From a bacterium (GTDB lineage Bacteria; Margulisbacteria; Marinamargulisbacteria; UBA817; JAQBTH01), in assembly GCA_027623425.1 (NCBI GenBank), contig JAQBTH010000008.1, positions 1-41,466 on the forward strand: a DNA stretch of 41,466 bases, read 5' to 3'. Numbering within the stretch: position 1 is the first letter of the stretch; the number at the start of each line of letters is the position of its first letter. Position numbers and translations under genes: made by a program. Positions 8,465 to 18,866 of the stretch are shown here, piece after piece. The notes below the pieces were generated by a model. That model searched no databases and was not told the origin of the DNA. It was given only the letters and a program-made list of their open reading frames with translations.

Positions 8465-9211
8465 TTAGTCGCGGCTACGCATTTTTGCAAGTAAGCGTAA
8501 AATTTCAATATAAAGCCATATTAGAGTCACCATAAGCCCAAAAGCGGCATACCATTCCATGTATTTTGGCGCGCCAATTTCAGCCCCACGTTCAATGAAA
8601 TCAAAATCCATTACTAGGCTTAGCGCGGCAATTGCACACACAAACAGGCTAAATCCAATGCCCAATAGACCGTTTCCAAAGATTGGAAGGCTAACGCCGA
8701 AGAATCCTAGAATGAATGCGGCCATATACACAATAAAAATGCCGCCAGTGGCAGCAACAATGCCGAGTTTAAAGTTTTCTGTGGCGCGAATCATTCCGCT
8801 TTTATATGCAAACAATAGGCTTAAAAGCGTACCTGCCGTAAGTGTGGTGGCTTGCAACACAATCCCAGGGTACTGCGCTTCAAAAATAGCTGAAATTCCG
8901 CCTAGAACAAGGCCCTGAGCACCTGCGTAAATGGGGGCAGTGACTGGCGCGGCTGTCTTTTTAAAGATGGTGATAAGAGCGGTAATGAGGCCAATTATCA
9001 TGCCTGTCACCAACCAGGGGGTTACGGCTGCAGGGTTTCCAGTGGTCGAAAATTGGCTCCAACTAAATGTGCCAGTCAGTAATAGTATCGCCGTCATTGT
9101 AAGTGTTTTATTTACGGTGCCTTGAATCGTCATGATGCCAGATTCCGTGCTGGCTTGGAGGGCATTTTGAAAAATTTGATTATTTAATGCTGGGTTGCTG
9201 CTTTTTATCAT
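8465..9211 (-). CDS. Bax inhibitor-1/YccA-family membrane protein (COG4760 type)
   Basis: 248 residues with about seven hydrophobic segments. The N-terminal KSSNPAL and the C-terminal block MDFDFIERG, then YMEWYAAFGL, then TLIWLYIEILRLL are characteristic of the COG4760 branch of the Bax-inhibitor/YccA family. Relatives of this superfamily include pH-sensitive calcium leak channels (BsYetJ); the role of this branch is not established. The start ATG 9211 follows GAGGAG at 10 bases. Upstream lies a good promoter (9268-9296). The gene stands alone in its transcription unit. Confidence 0.9.
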   Translation of the reverse strand: MIKSSNPALNNQIFQNALQASTESGIMTIQGTVNKTLTMTAILLLTGTFSWSQFSTTGNPAAVTPWLVTGMIIGLITALITIFKKTAAPVTAPIYAGAQGLVLGGISAIFEAQYPGIVLQATTLTAGTLLSLLFAYKSGMIRATENFKLGIVAATGGIFIVYMAAFILGFFGVSLPIFGNGLLGIGFSLFVCAIAALSLVMDFDFIERGAEIGAPKYMEWYAAFGLMVTLIWLYIEILRLLAKMRSRD

Positions 9212-9267
9212 TTTAAGTGTACTCCTCGCGTGTTGTTGTTCCGCTTTGAATGGGAACCTTTTGCAAT

Positions 9268-9296
9268 ATTATACGAATCTTCCATGAAAAAGTCAC
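9268..9296 (-). promoter_or_regulatory. Promoter of the Bax-inhibitor-like gene (GTGACT-17-TATAAT)
   Basis: On the minus strand: GTGACT (9296-9291), a 17-base spacer and a perfect TATAAT (9273-9268). The start would lie near 9261, giving a leader of about 50 bases with the Shine-Dalgarno GAGGAG. Confidence 0.6.
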
Positions 9297-9315
9297 TAGA
9301 TTTGGCGAAGTAAAT

Positions 9316-9483
9316 TTAACTATCTAATGTGTTGATATGTCGCATAAATGAAGATGTAAAGCGGCGTATTTCGCCATAGGCACGTCCAAGGCCTCTAAAA
9401 ACTTTGGGCAAGTCTTTTGGCCGAATAACAAGAATGAGCACTGTTCCAATAATAAGGATTTCGCCCATGCCTAGTCCAAACAT
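9316..9483 (-). CDS. tatA: Twin-arginine translocase subunit, TatA/TatB family
   Basis: 55 residues: one N-terminal membrane helix (MGEILIIGTVLILVI), a hinge RPKDLPK, and an amphipathic helix VFRGLGRAYGEIRRF. This is the whole TatA/B core with almost no tail. The hinge with paired prolines looks somewhat TatB-like, so a dual-function subunit is possible. An upstream in-frame start at 9519 would add 12 residues inside tatC; ATG 9483 is chosen because AAAGGA lies 5 bases before it and the product begins with the family's MFGLGMGE. It follows tatC after 1 base. No second tatA/B gene is seen in the window. Confidence 0.9.
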   Translation of the reverse strand: MFGLGMGEILIIGTVLILVIRPKDLPKVFRGLGRAYGEIRRFTSSFMRHINTLDS

Positions 9484-9484
9484 A

Positions 9485-10240
9485 TTATAGTCCTTTCCCG
9501 AACCCAAAAATTTTGGCAATCAGTATAGTTAAAAAGTACAGAACCACCAGCGGCACTCCAAGCGAAAGTTGCGAAATGATATCAGGCGGGGTGACAACCG
9601 CAGAAAGGGCGAATATGCCAACGACTACATATCGGCTTGCTTTCCAACATGCCTTCCGGCTCACTAAATTCAGAGCTAGCAACACTTCTAATAAGATAGG
9701 AAGTTGAAAAAGAAGAAGCGCCATAAAGATAAGCTGTACAACATAAAAAACTGTGGACTGAAAATTCAACAAAATTCCTACATTATTTGGGATAAACCCT
9801 GCAGATGTCATAAATCCAATAGTAAACGGCACAATATAAAAGTAACTTAGATAAAAACCACCCGTTACAAGCGCGGCGCTACAAAATAGAGCAATCGCCA
9901 CGAACCATTTTTCCCGTTTTCTAAGGCCGGGAAATACAAATCGAACACCGTGATAGAGCAAGAACGGCGAGGCGCCAACGATTCCCATGACGCCACTCAA
10001 TTTCATTTTGGCAGAAAACCCTTCAAAAAGGCTGTTAATAAATAATGGGTCAGTAAGTGATGACCTGCCGGCCATTGACTGAAAGGGGCTCATAACAAAT
10101 CCCACAATAGGGTCGTATAATATGAAGGAGGCTATGGCAAAAGCGATGACCCAGCCTAGCGACCATGTTAATCTCCGTCGTAGTTCAACAAAATGGTGTA
10201 ACAAGGGTTGGGTTTGGAATTCGGGCTCTTCACTATTCAT
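9485..10240 (-). CDS. tatC: Sec-independent protein translocase TatC
   Basis: Receptor core of the Tat pathway, which exports folded proteins across the cytoplasmic membrane. 251 residues with six predicted membrane segments. The N-terminal cytoplasmic motif HHFVELRRRL binds the twin-arginine signal, and the first helices and the GGFYLSYFYIVPF region fit the family. There is no Shine-Dalgarno before ATG 10240; instead a TTGACA-17-TAAATT promoter ends 8 bases upstream, so the transcript may be leaderless. Order tatC then tatA is the reverse of the usual tatABC. Confidence 0.95.
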   Translation of the reverse strand: MNSEEPEFQTQPLLHHFVELRRRLTWSLGWVIAFAIASFILYDPIVGFVMSPFQSMAGRSSLTDPLFINSLFEGFSAKMKLSGVMGIVGASPFLLYHGVRFVFPGLRKREKWFVAIALFCSAALVTGGFYLSYFYIVPFTIGFMTSAGFIPNNVGILLNFQSTVFYVVQLIFMALLLFQLPILLEVLLALNLVSRKACWKASRYVVVGIFALSAVVTPPDIISQLSLGVPLVVLYFLTILIAKIFGFGKGL

Positions 10241-10248
10241 TATAGGGC

Positions 10249-10277
10249 AATTTAAACCTCAAGCTAGGGTTTGTCAA
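10249..10277 (-). promoter_or_regulatory. Promoter of tatC (TTGACA-17-TAAATT)
   Basis: On the minus strand a perfect TTGACA (10277-10272), a 17-base spacer and TAAATT (10254-10249). The -10 ends 8 bases before the tatC ATG (10240), predicting transcription from at or just before the start codon. Confidence 0.55.
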
Positions 10278-10330
10278 ATATGAAGAAAAATATCCATTAT
10301 TTGAACTTAGGAATTAACAAAGTTGCCCTC

Positions 10331-10358
10331 TTTACAGTGCTGGAAATGTTGCTATACT
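10331..10358 (+). promoter_or_regulatory. Promoter of the carA operon (TTTACA-16-TATACT, extended -10)
   Basis: TTTACA at 10331-10336, a 16-base spacer, and TATACT at 10353-10358 preceded by TGC. A leader of about 35 bases follows, with AAGGAAG at 10390-10396 before ATG 10400. I see no PyrR-binding or attenuator structure and no arginine operator I can support. Confidence 0.65.
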
Positions 10359-10399
10359 AATCAAGGTCACAGAACCGAAAATACACGATAAGGAAGCTC

Positions 10400-11533
10400 A
10401 TGTCACAACACGCCCGACTCATTTTAGAAGATGGTAGCTGCTACGATGGCACTGCATTTGCAGGAGAGGGTAAGTGTTTCGGAGAATTAGTATTCAATAC
10501 CGCCATGTCGGGGTATCAAGAAGTGCTCACCGACCCATCCTATTCCCGCCAAATCGTAATGATGACTTACCCCATGATTGGCAATTATGGAGTTAACCTT
10601 GAGGACGTGGAGTCCAGAGGTTTGTTTTTATCCGGGTTCGTCGTGAGGGAATATTCTAATTTACCTAGTAATTGGCGTTCAACCCAATCTCTTTCAAATT
10701 ATCTTAATGCCAATAATATTATAGGTATTGAAGGTATTGATACGCGGGCGGTAACTCGGCATATAAGAGAAAAGGGTGCTCAGCGCGCCATGCTTACCAC
10801 ATCAACAGCCTCTCTGGAGTCGCTTGTAGAAGAAGTGCGATTAAGCCCGAGTATGGCAGGCCAGAATTGCGTGTCTGAAGTGACATGTACAAAGCCTTAC
10901 ACCTGGCAAGCTCCTAATAGAACGCTATATAAAGTGGCAGTGATTGACTGCGGCATTAAATTAACCATTTTACGCCAACTACGAGCCCATGGGTGCGACT
11001 GCCATGTGTTTCCAGCAGATACGTCAGCTGAAACCATTTTGGCAGGGCAATTTGATGGCGTATTTCTTAGTAACGGCCCCGGAGATCCTGAGCCTGTTGT
11101 TACCACAGTTAAAACCGTAGAAGGGTTGCTTGGAAAGTTACCAATCTTTGGGATTTGTCTTGGTCACCAAATGCTTAGTTTGGCATTGGGTGGGCGCACA
11201 TATAAATTAAAATTTGGTCACCACGGAATAAATCATCCAGTAAAGAATTTGAAAACAGGCCATATTGAAATTACCTCCCAAAATCATGGTTTTGCAGTTG
11301 ATGCTGATAGTTTTGGTAGTGGAGTAGATGTAACGCATATCAATTTATATGATGGTACAAATGAAGGTATTGCAAGCAAAAACTTGAATGCATTTTCTGT
11401 GCAATACCATCCAGAGGCGGCGCCTGGCCCTCACGATTCGGCGTATTTATTTAAAGACTTTGTTACCTTGATGCAGGATTGGCGATTGCAGCAAGGTCAC
11501 GCAGCAGAACGTGTAGTAGGGCAGGTAATATAA
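10400..11533 (+). CDS. carA: Carbamoyl-phosphate synthase small subunit
   Basis: Glutaminase subunit that hydrolyses glutamine and channels ammonia to CarB. 377 residues: an N-terminal CarA-specific domain (about 1-150, with EDGSCYDGTAFAGEG and GYQEVLTDPSY) and a class I amidotransferase domain (about 175-365). The nucleophile is C253 in GICLGHQ, with the His-Glu pair in YHPEAAPGP near 340. AAGGAAG before ATG 10400 supports the start. The next gene, purF, begins 1 base after the stop; carB follows purF, so the two CPSase subunits are separated. Confidence 0.97.
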   Translation: MSQHARLILEDGSCYDGTAFAGEGKCFGELVFNTAMSGYQEVLTDPSYSRQIVMMTYPMIGNYGVNLEDVESRGLFLSGFVVREYSNLPSNWRSTQSLSNYLNANNIIGIEGIDTRAVTRHIREKGAQRAMLTTSTASLESLVEEVRLSPSMAGQNCVSEVTCTKPYTWQAPNRTLYKVAVIDCGIKLTILRQLRAHGCDCHVFPADTSAETILAGQFDGVFLSNGPGDPEPVVTTVKTVEGLLGKLPIFGICLGHQMLSLALGGRTYKLKFGHHGINHPVKNLKTGHIEITSQNHGFAVDADSFGSGVDVTHINLYDGTNEGIASKNLNAFSVQYHPEAAPGPHDSAYLFKDFVTLMQDWRLQQGHAAERVVGQVI

Positions 11534-11534
11534 A

Positions 11535-12980
11535 ATGGATTATTCAGAGTTTTTAGAAGAAGACGATCACTTTTACGATCATTGTGGTGTGTTTGGTGTA
11601 TTCGGTTCTAAAGAGGCCGCAAATTTATGCTATTTTGGGTTGTACTCCTTGCAACACCGTGGGCAAGAAAGCGCGGGCATCGTATCTCGGGATAAACGGC
11701 AGTATTTTGTTGTAAAAGACATGGGATTGGTGTCTGAAATATTTGAACACGAACAACTGCATTACCTAAAAGGCGACTCTGCGATTGGGCATGTTCGCTA
11801 TTCCACAACCGGGTCGTCTGAAACGCGCAACATTCAACCTTTATATTCCAAAACCGCAAAAGGGAAGATTGCAATTGCACACAATGGCAACTTAACGAAT
11901 GCCTATAAGTTATACAATAAACTCAAAAATGAAGGTGCATTATTTCAATCTACCGTTGATTCAGAAGTGATTATGCACCTGTTTTCCCGTTCAAAAAAGA
12001 AAAAAGTGGCGGATGCGATGTTAGACACCTTATCCAAAATTGAAGGCGCGTACAGTCTTGTTATGCTGGGTGATGATTGCATGATGGCCGCCCGTGATCC
12101 ACAGGGCTTTAGGCCACTTGTTCTTGCAAAGCGTAAAGATGCATATATCGTAAGTTCTGAAACGTGCGCCTTAGACCTGATTAACGCTGAATATATTCGC
12201 GAAATTGAGCCTGGTGAGTTGGTTTACATCGATAAAGATGGTGTTAAGAGTTTTAAAATTCCACTGCCTGTAAAGCCAGCTCTTTGTGTGTTTGAACATG
12301 TGTATTTTGCCAGGCCAGACAGTTTAATCTTTGGCGAAAATGCCCACTTGGTTCGCCGAGAATTTGGGCGTATGTTAGCCAGAGAACATGGCGTGGATGC
12401 GGATATGGTAATGGCCATTCCCGATTCTGGTAATTCAGCAGCGCTTGGTTATGCAGAGGAAAGTGGCATCCCCTATGAAATTGGAATGACACGTAACCAC
12501 TACGTTGGCCGCACCTTTATTCAGCCGAAGCAAAAAATTCGTAATCTTAAAGTAAAAGTAAAATTAAACCCAATCCGAGAGGTACTAAAAGGAAAACGTG
12601 TGGTGGTAATTGATGACAGCATTGTTCGCGGAACAACCTCTCGTCAGCGGGTACAATCCATCCGTAACGCGGGAGCCAAAGAAATTCACGTCCGCATCTC
12701 ATCTCCACCTATTACAAACTCCTGTCACTTTGGCATTGATACGCCCGATACCGCAGATTTAATTGCGGCAAACAAATCAATCGAAGAAATCAGAAAATAC
12801 ATTGGGGCGGATTCGTTGGCATATTTAAGTAAAGAAAAAATGCTTGAATCGTTTCAAACCATTGCTCCAGAGGATTTTTGCACAGGCTGTTTTGACGGTA
12901 AATACCCAATAAAATTACATCGCAAAAAGGGCAAGTATGCCTTTGAAAAGGAAAAAATTAGCTACTATGGCAAAGCGTGA
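11535..12980 (+). CDS. purF: Amidophosphoribosyltransferase
   Basis: First committed step of purine synthesis: PRPP plus glutamine to phosphoribosylamine. 481 residues with an N-terminal nucleophile glutaminase domain and a C-terminal phosphoribosyltransferase domain. The nucleophile C17 (in HCGVFGVFG) follows a 16-residue acidic propeptide, as in the Bacillus-type enzyme that matures by cleavage. The PRPP loop is [15 protein letters not shown]. Four cysteines match the 4Fe-4S ligands of that type: C251, C397, C449 and C452. The gene starts 1 base after carA and overlaps carB by 14 bases, an unusual position inside a carAB operon. Confidence 0.97.
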   Translation: MDYSEFLEEDDHFYDHCGVFGVFGSKEAANLCYFGLYSLQHRGQESAGIVSRDKRQYFVVKDMGLVSEIFEHEQLHYLKGDSAIGHVRYSTTGSSETRNIQPLYSKTAKGKIAIAHNGNLTNAYKLYNKLKNEGALFQSTVDSEVIMHLFSRSKKKKVADAMLDTLSKIEGAYSLVMLGDDCMMAARDPQGFRPLVLAKRKDAYIVSSETCALDLINAEYIREIEPGELVYIDKDGVKSFKIPLPVKPALCVFEHVYFARPDSLIFGENAHLVRREFGRMLAREHGVDADMVMAIPDSGNSAALGYAEESGIPYEIGMTRNHYVGRTFIQPKQKIRNLKVKVKLNPIREVLKGKRVVVIDDSIVRGTTSRQRVQSIRNAGAKEIHVRISSPPITNSCHFGIDTPDTADLIAANKSIEEIRKYIGADSLAYLSKEKMLESFQTIAPEDFCTGCFDGKYPIKLHRKKGKYAFEKEKISYYGKA

Positions 12981-15900
12981 AGACATTAAAAGTATATTAA
13001 TTATAGGTTCTGGCCCAATTGTCATTGGGCAGGCTTGTGAGTTTGACTATTCGGGTGTACAAGCGTGTAAAGCACTTCGTGAAGAAGGTTATAAGGTCAT
13101 ACTTGTTAATAGCAATCCGGCCACAATAATGACAGATCCAGATACAGCGGACGTGACCTATATTGAACCACTAACGGCTGAAATACTAACCAAAATTATT
13201 GAAAAAGAGCGCCCTGATGCTGTCTTGCCAACACTTGGTGGGCAAACGGGCTTAAATTTAGCAATGGAGCTAGACTCTCAGGGAATCTTTAAACAATACG
13301 GTGTTGAAATGATCGGTGCCAATGCAGAAATTATCGATCGTGCCGAGGACCGTGATAAGTTCAAGAATGCCATCGAAAAGATCGGCCTCAGCGTGCCAAA
13401 ATCTAAAGTAGCACACACCCTTGAAGAGTCTTTGAGTATTGCTCAAGAAATAGGGTTTCCTTGCATTATTCGTTCGACCTTTACACTCGGCGGTAAGGGT
13501 GGTGGCGTGGCCTACAACTTGAAAGAGGTTGAGCAAATCGCAACCGTTGGGCTTGGAAGTAGCCGCATTTCGGAGATTTTGATTGAACAGTCCATTATAG
13601 GATGGAAAGAATATGAGTTAGAAGTAATGCGTGATCGAGCTGATAACGTGCTTATCGTATGTTCAATTGAAAACGTAGATCCTATGGGAGTACACACCGG
13701 AGACAGCATTACTGTTGCGCCCATCCAAACACTATCAGATATGGAATACCAAAAAATGCGAAACGCAGCCATTGCCATCATTCGCGAAATAGGCGTTGAA
13801 ACCGGTGGTAGCAACATCCAATTTGCGGTCAATCCTGAAAATGGGGATATGATCGTAATTGAAATGAATCCTCGCGTGTCGCGAAGCTCGGCTTTATCAT
13901 CTAAAGCCACTGGTTTTCCAATCGCAAAATTAGCGGCAAAAGTAGCCGTTGGCTTTACTTTAGATGAACTGAAAAATGATATTACTGTAAATACACCCGC
14001 TAGTTTTGAGCCGACTTTAGACTATTGTGTGGTAAAGATCCCACGTTTTAACTTTGATAAATTCCCACAAGCCAACGATACTTTGGGCGTATCAATGCGC
14101 AGCGTGGGCGAGGTAATGTCCATTGGCAGAACCTTCAAAGAAGCGTTACAAAAGGCGTTGCGATCCATGGAAATTAAGCGGTTTGGTTTTGGGTCAGACC
14201 CCAAAGCGCCAGATTATATTTCCGAAGAGGATTTATCGGGGTTGTTACGCACGCCAAACCCGAAACGTATTTCTGCCCTTGAATACGCCTTTCGAATTGG
14301 GTGGAGCGTGGATAAGTGTTTCGAAATTTCTAAGATTGATCCATGGTTTCTTGATCAAATGCGTCAAATTGTGGCGATGGCAGGCACTATTGATGAAACG
14401 ACCTTAAACGATGCTCACGCACTTAAGCGTGCGAAACAGTTTGGTTTTTCAGACGTGCAGTTAGCCACGATTACAGGTAAAACAGAAGAGGATATTCGCA
14501 TTGCCCGTCACAAACAATCCGTGTTGCCGACCTATAAAATAGTCGACACCTGTGCGGGTGAGTTCGAAGCCTTTACACCCTATTTTTACTCAACGTACGA
14601 ACAGGAAAACGAAAGCCACCCTTCCGAAAAGAAAAAGGTGCTTATTTTAGGTGGCGGACCGAATCGAATCGGACAGGGAATCGAATTTGATTACTGCTGC
14701 GTTCATGCGGTTTTTGCGTGCAAAGAATTGGGCTACGAAAGTATCATGGTCAATTCGAACCCTGAAACAGTCTCCACCGATTACGATACGTCTGACAAGC
14801 TCTACTTCGAACCATTAACCTATGAAGATGTAATGAATATTTACGAATTGGAGAAACCAGAGGGTATTATTATTCAGTTTGGTGGTCAAACACCGCTTAA
14901 TCTGGCAGAACAGTTGGATCGTGCGGGCGCCAAAATATTGGGAACAAGCTACGATTCTATTGATAGAGCCGAAGACCGCGATCGCTTTCAGTTATTACTT
15001 AAGAAATTAGAGCTCAAGCAACCAGATAACGACACAGCCATCACAATCGATGAAGCCGTTATTATTGCCAACCGTATTGGGTATCCTGTTGTTGTACGAC
15101 CAAGTTATGTGCTTGGCGGCGCGTCTATGGATATTGTTTACGACGACCCAGAATTAAAAAAATACATGGCGCAAGCACAAGATGTCTCTCCTGAACGACC
15201 TGTTCTAATCGATAAGTATTTAGAAGCGGCACTTGAAGTGGACGTGGACGCTGTGGCCGATGGCACAGATTGCGTCGTATCTGGCGTGATGGAGCATATT
15301 GAAGAGGCAGGTATTCATTCTGGCGATAGTGCATGCGTCATGCCGCCATACTCAATTTCAGAGACTAATTTAGCCGCCATTAAGGCAGCCACAAAACAAT
15401 TGGCTTTAGAGTTGCAAGTAATTGGCTTATTAAATATTCAATTCGCAATTAAAGACGGTGATGTCTATGTGCTTGAGGTAAATCCTCGAGGGTCTCGAAC
15501 CGTGCCGTTTGTAAGTAAAACAACGGGTATTGCATGGGCTAAAATCGCGACCCGAGTCATGTTAGGTGAAAAGTTAGCATCTATGGATGTGAGCGAGGTA
15601 ATTCCGATTCATACTGCCGTGAAAGAAGCCGTCTTTCCATTTAATCGTTTTCCAGAAGTGGATACGTTGTTAGGCCCAGAAATGAAATCAACTGGCGAAG
15701 TTATGGGTATTGATGATGACTTTGGTATGGCCTTTATTAAGTCGCAAATTGCATCTGGTCAGCATATACCTAAAGAAGGAACTGTGTTTATTTCCGTTCG
15801 AGAGTCTGACAAATCCACCATTATACCAATCGCAAAAACCATTCATGACCTCGGATTTAAGTTAATAGGTACAGGTGGAACCGCTGATAAACTCACCCAA

Positions 15901-16167
15901 TCCGGCGTGCCTTGCGACCGCGTGTTAAAGGTCTATGAAGGTCGCCCAAATGTAGTCGATGAAATGAAGAATGGCAACGTACAATTGGTGATTAATACGC
16001 CTTCAGGTAAAAACCCAATCAAAGATGAAGTGGTGATTCGCCAAGCTGCAAATGCTCTAAATATTCCCGTTATTACAACAATCGCTGGTGCACGGGCAAC
16101 TGCTAACGCGCTAGCGCCATTTTTAAGAGAACAACTTACTGTCACCCCATTGCAGGATAGAAATTAG
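12967..16167 (+). CDS. carB: Carbamoyl-phosphate synthase large subunit
   Basis: Makes carbamoyl phosphate from bicarbonate, ATP and ammonia supplied by CarA; the product goes to pyrimidines and arginine. 1066 residues from ATG 12967. There are two tandem ATP-grasp synthetase halves (first with [21 protein letters not shown], second with [19 protein letters not shown]), an oligomerisation domain between them, and a C-terminal MGS-like allosteric domain (from about 930, [12 protein letters not shown]). ATG 12967 gives the family start [11 protein letters not shown]; an in-frame ATG at 12937 would add ten residues. It overlaps the purF end by 14 bases. Confidence 0.97.
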   Translation: MAKREDIKSILIIGSGPIVIGQACEFDYSGVQACKALREEGYKVILVNSNPATIMTDPDTADVTYIEPLTAEILTKIIEKERPDAVLPTLGGQTGLNLAMELDSQGIFKQYGVEMIGANAEIIDRAEDRDKFKNAIEKIGLSVPKSKVAHTLEESLSIAQEIGFPCIIRSTFTLGGKGGGVAYNLKEVEQIATVGLGSSRISEILIEQSIIGWKEYELEVMRDRADNVLIVCSIENVDPMGVHTGDSITVAPIQTLSDMEYQKMRNAAIAIIREIGVETGGSNIQFAVNPENGDMIVIEMNPRVSRSSALSSKATGFPIAKLAAKVAVGFTLDELKNDITVNTPASFEPTLDYCVVKIPRFNFDKFPQANDTLGVSMRSVGEVMSIGRTFKEALQKALRSMEIKRFGFGSDPKAPDYISEEDLSGLLRTPNPKRISALEYAFRIGWSVDKCFEISKIDPWFLDQMRQIVAMAGTIDETTLNDAHALKRAKQFGFSDVQLATITGKTEEDIRIARHKQSVLPTYKIVDTCAGEFEAFTPYFYSTYEQENESHPSEKKKVLILGGGPNRIGQGIEFDYCCVHAVFACKELGYESIMVNSNPETVSTDYDTSDKLYFEPLTYEDVMNIYELEKPEGIIIQFGGQTPLNLAEQLDRAGAKILGTSYDSIDRAEDRDRFQLLLKKLELKQPDNDTAITIDEAVIIANRIGYPVVVRPSYVLGGASMDIVYDDPELKKYMAQAQDVSPERPVLIDKYLEAALEVDVDAVADGTDCVVSGVMEHIEEAGIHSGDSACVMPPYSISETNLAAIKAATKQLALELQVIGLLNIQFAIKDGDVYVLEVNPRGSRTVPFVSKTTGIAWAKIATRVMLGEKLASMDVSEVIPIHTAVKEAVFPFNRFPEVDTLLGPEMKSTGEVMGIDDDFGMAFIKSQIASGQHIPKEGTVFISVRESDKSTIIPIAKTIHDLGFKLIGTGGTADKLTQSGVPCDRVLKVYEGRPNVVDEMKNGNVQLVINTPSGKNPIKDEVVIRQAANALNIPVITTIAGARATANALAPFLREQLTVTPLQDRN

Positions 16168-16178
16168 GTTGGTCTAAT

Positions 16179-17888
16179 ATGCGATTTTCTCAACTATTTG
16201 CACCTACTTTAAAGGAAACCCCAAAAGAGGCAGAAGTAACAAGTCATCAGCTGATGATTCGTGCCGGCATGATTCGCCAAGTGGCATCAGGCATTTATGA
16301 TTTACTACCATTGGGATTAAAAGTAATCCGAAAATTTGAAGCCATAGTGCGCGAAGAGTTAAATAAAACGGGTGCGCAGGAAGTGTTAATGCCTAGTTTA
16401 GTGCCAGCAGAACTATGGAAGGAAAGCGGCCGATGGGATGCTTATGGTAAGGAACTGCTTCGTGTTAAAGACAGAATGGATCGTGACTATTGCTATGGCC
16501 CAACGCATGAAGAAGTGATTACTGAATTGGTTAGAGCGTCGGTGCGGTCTTACAAACAATTGCCAATCAACTTGTACCAAATTCAAACCAAAGTTCGCGA
16601 TGAAATTCGCCCCCGTTTCGGTCTGATGCGTAGCCGTGAATTTACCATGAAAGATGCCTACAGCTTTCATGCCACCACAGACTCCTTAGACGCAACCTAT
16701 CAGGACATGTTTAATGCCTACCATCGTATTTTTAAACGGTGCGGACTAACGGCCAGTGCCGTATCTGCTGACAGCGGGGCAATCGGTGGTTCGGAATCTG
16801 CCGAGTTTATGGTGAATGCAGAAACAGGAGAAGATGCGATTTTAGTTTGTGGTGCATGTCACCATGCCGCAAACGTAGAAGCCGCTGCCATATCAACGCC
16901 TATATTTTCTGGGTCTGAATCAAACGCAGTAATGACCAATGTTGAAACGCCAAACTGCCCTACGATTGCCAATGTAGCTGCATTTCTAAATAAGGAAGAG
17001 TCTGACACACTAAAGTCTCTGGTTCTAGTAAATGGAAAAACCGCTACTCTAGTCTTGCTTCGTGGTGATCACGAATTAAATGAACCAAAACTTAGAAAAG
17101 TGTTGTCTGCACCAGATCTTCGCTTCGCTACCGATGATGAAATTAGAGAGCTGGGTCTTTTTAAAGGGTATATCGGGCCTCAAAATCTTCCACTAGAATT
17201 ACCCATTATTTGCGATCAAAGTGTAAATCCGAATGCCGATTACATTGCGGGGGCCAACACCATCAATGCACATACAACGGGCGTGGTTCCAAATCGAGAT
17301 ATTCCTACCTTCAAAGTGGCTGATATTCGAAATGCCAAATCAGGTGATGTATGTGGTCAATGTAATGCTGGTGAATACGACGAGCAACGGGGTATCGAAG
17401 TGGGCCATATTTTCAAGCTAGGCACAAAATATTCGGAGGCAATGAACGCCGTGTTCCTAGACCAAAATGGGTCTTCAAAACCAATTATTATGGGGTGTTA
17501 TGGTATCGGTGTTGGCCGAAGCGTTGCCGCAGCAATAGAGCAAAATCACGATGAAAAGGGAATCGTATGGCCCATTCCATTAGCGCCATTTATTGTAGAT
17601 GTCATTGTCGCAAATCCAAAAGAGTCTGATCATTTAGGAGTCGGGGAATCCATATATAAGACGCTTGTCGACAATAATATAGACTCCATACTCGATGACC
17701 GCGAAGGGTCAATCGGTTTTAAATTTAAAGATGCAGAGTTGATCGGCTTTCCTATCCAAGTGGTGGTAGGGAAGGGGTTTAAGGAATCGGGAGATCTTGA
17801 ATTGCGCATACGTAAATCAGGAGAAGCGCTAGCCGTAAAACCCAAGGCGTTACTGGACACGATTCGAAACTTAATCGATAATAATTAA
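16179..17888 (+). CDS. proS: Prolyl-tRNA synthetase (bacterial type)
   Basis: Charges tRNA-Pro. 569 residues, the bacterial form with an editing insertion. Class II motif 2 is in RPRFGLMRSREFTMKDAYSFH, motif 3 in GIGVGRSVAA, and the TXE-like PTHEEVITEL is present. An INS/YbaK-type editing domain lies between about residues 225 and 400, and the anticodon-binding domain follows (about 475-569). It starts 11 bases after carB with no clear ribosome site, so it is probably read through from the car operon. I looked for a T-box leader and found none. Confidence 0.97.
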   Translation: MRFSQLFAPTLKETPKEAEVTSHQLMIRAGMIRQVASGIYDLLPLGLKVIRKFEAIVREELNKTGAQEVLMPSLVPAELWKESGRWDAYGKELLRVKDRMDRDYCYGPTHEEVITELVRASVRSYKQLPINLYQIQTKVRDEIRPRFGLMRSREFTMKDAYSFHATTDSLDATYQDMFNAYHRIFKRCGLTASAVSADSGAIGGSESAEFMVNAETGEDAILVCGACHHAANVEAAAISTPIFSGSESNAVMTNVETPNCPTIANVAAFLNKEESDTLKSLVLVNGKTATLVLLRGDHELNEPKLRKVLSAPDLRFATDDEIRELGLFKGYIGPQNLPLELPIICDQSVNPNADYIAGANTINAHTTGVVPNRDIPTFKVADIRNAKSGDVCGQCNAGEYDEQRGIEVGHIFKLGTKYSEAMNAVFLDQNGSSKPIIMGCYGIGVGRSVAAAIEQNHDEKGIVWPIPLAPFIVDVIVANPKESDHLGVGESIYKTLVDNNIDSILDDREGSIGFKFKDAELIGFPIQVVVGKGFKESGDLELRIRKSGEALAVKPKALLDTIRNLIDNN

Positions 17889-18746
17889 ATGCGTATTTGT
17901 TTAACCGTTGTGTTACTGGGATTCCTTTTGACGGCCCCCGTAGGTGCTGAAACGGTAAACGCTACATCCATAACGACCGCTGATGATGCACTCAAAGCCA
18001 AACCAGAATCGGTTGAGTCGGTACCTGTTGAACCTGCTAAGGTTGTAGAAAAACCTAAAGAAAATAAACACTCCTTTTCTCGCGAATCAAAAATGCCAGA
18101 GCATATTCGAAAAGAATTTCAGGCAATTAGCCACCAGAAAACAGGGCAACAAATCGGGCCACAACACGCAGATACTGAAAATAAACTAGATACTAAAGCC
18201 CAACGGCCTGGCTCTCCAATTGTGACTGATCCTATTAACTTTGGTGTGAAGTACAGTCAATTTAACCCAAATATGGAATTTAAAGCCATTTACAATTTTA
18301 TTACGGAAAAATACCCAAAAGTGAAGACTGATGATGCGCAAAAAATAGCGGGGTATTTAGTTGATTATGGGAAAGAACATGATTTAGATCCAAAATTCGT
18401 GGCGGCAGTTATGGCACGGGAGTCGGCATTTAACCACCGTGCCGTCAGCAGCACCGGCGCAAAAGGGTTGGGGCAAATTAAAGATTTTAATTTTCCGAGC
18501 CTGAATATAAGTGATCCATTTGATATTAAACAGAATGTATCTGGCACAACGGCCTATTTGAGGGAGCTTAAAAAACGATGGAGCAGCGATAAAGATCAGG
18601 CGCGTCTCACACTCGCATCTTATTTTAAAGGTCCCAATCATGTTCAAAGAGCAAATGGCATACTTGATAACCAAACCGATAAGTATGTGGATGATATCCT
18701 TGGCTATTATGATGATTTGAAGCAATATCGCGAGCGTATGCGATAG
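17889..18746 (+). CDS. Secreted lytic transglycosylase, SLT domain
   Basis: Cuts peptidoglycan glycan strands in the periplasm. 285 residues: a signal peptide (about 1-20, hydrophobic core TVVLLGFLLTAP, cleavage likely after VGA), a charged low-complexity linker (about 21-115), then a Slt-type domain (about 145-280). The catalytic glutamate is E178 in MARESAFNHRAVSSTGAKGL, followed by GLGQI and the typical NVSGTTAYLRELKKRW helix. The ATG begins directly after the proS stop, so it is coupled to proS. I cannot place it in a named SLT subgroup. Confidence 0.9.
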   Translation: MRICLTVVLLGFLLTAPVGAETVNATSITTADDALKAKPESVESVPVEPAKVVEKPKENKHSFSRESKMPEHIRKEFQAISHQKTGQQIGPQHADTENKLDTKAQRPGSPIVTDPINFGVKYSQFNPNMEFKAIYNFITEKYPKVKTDDAQKIAGYLVDYGKEHDLDPKFVAAVMARESAFNHRAVSSTGAKGLGQIKDFNFPSLNISDPFDIKQNVSGTTAYLRELKKRWSSDKDQARLTLASYFKGPNHVQRANGILDNQTDKYVDDILGYYDDLKQYRERMR

Positions 18747-18794
18747 TGAGCAGAACCAAAATTAAATTTTAGCACTATTTCATATCAATCCAAC

Positions 18795-18823
18795 TTGATG
18801 AATGCAATGAACTATGTTACAAA
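18795..18823 (+). promoter_or_regulatory. Promoter of rpsA-trpBA (TTGATG-17-TACAAA, extended -10)
   Basis: TTGATG at 18795-18800, a 17-base spacer, and TACAAA at 18818-18823 preceded by TGT. A leader of about 37 bases carries AGGAGG at 18851-18856, 10 bases before the rpsA ATG. Confidence 0.5.
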
Positions 18824-18866
18824 TATAGGGCGCTATTGGCGCATTTGCTAAGGAGGAAATATAATC

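Noticed and set aside
16168-16178. T-box or other leader before proS
   Set aside because: Only 11 bases separate carB and proS; there is no room for such an element.
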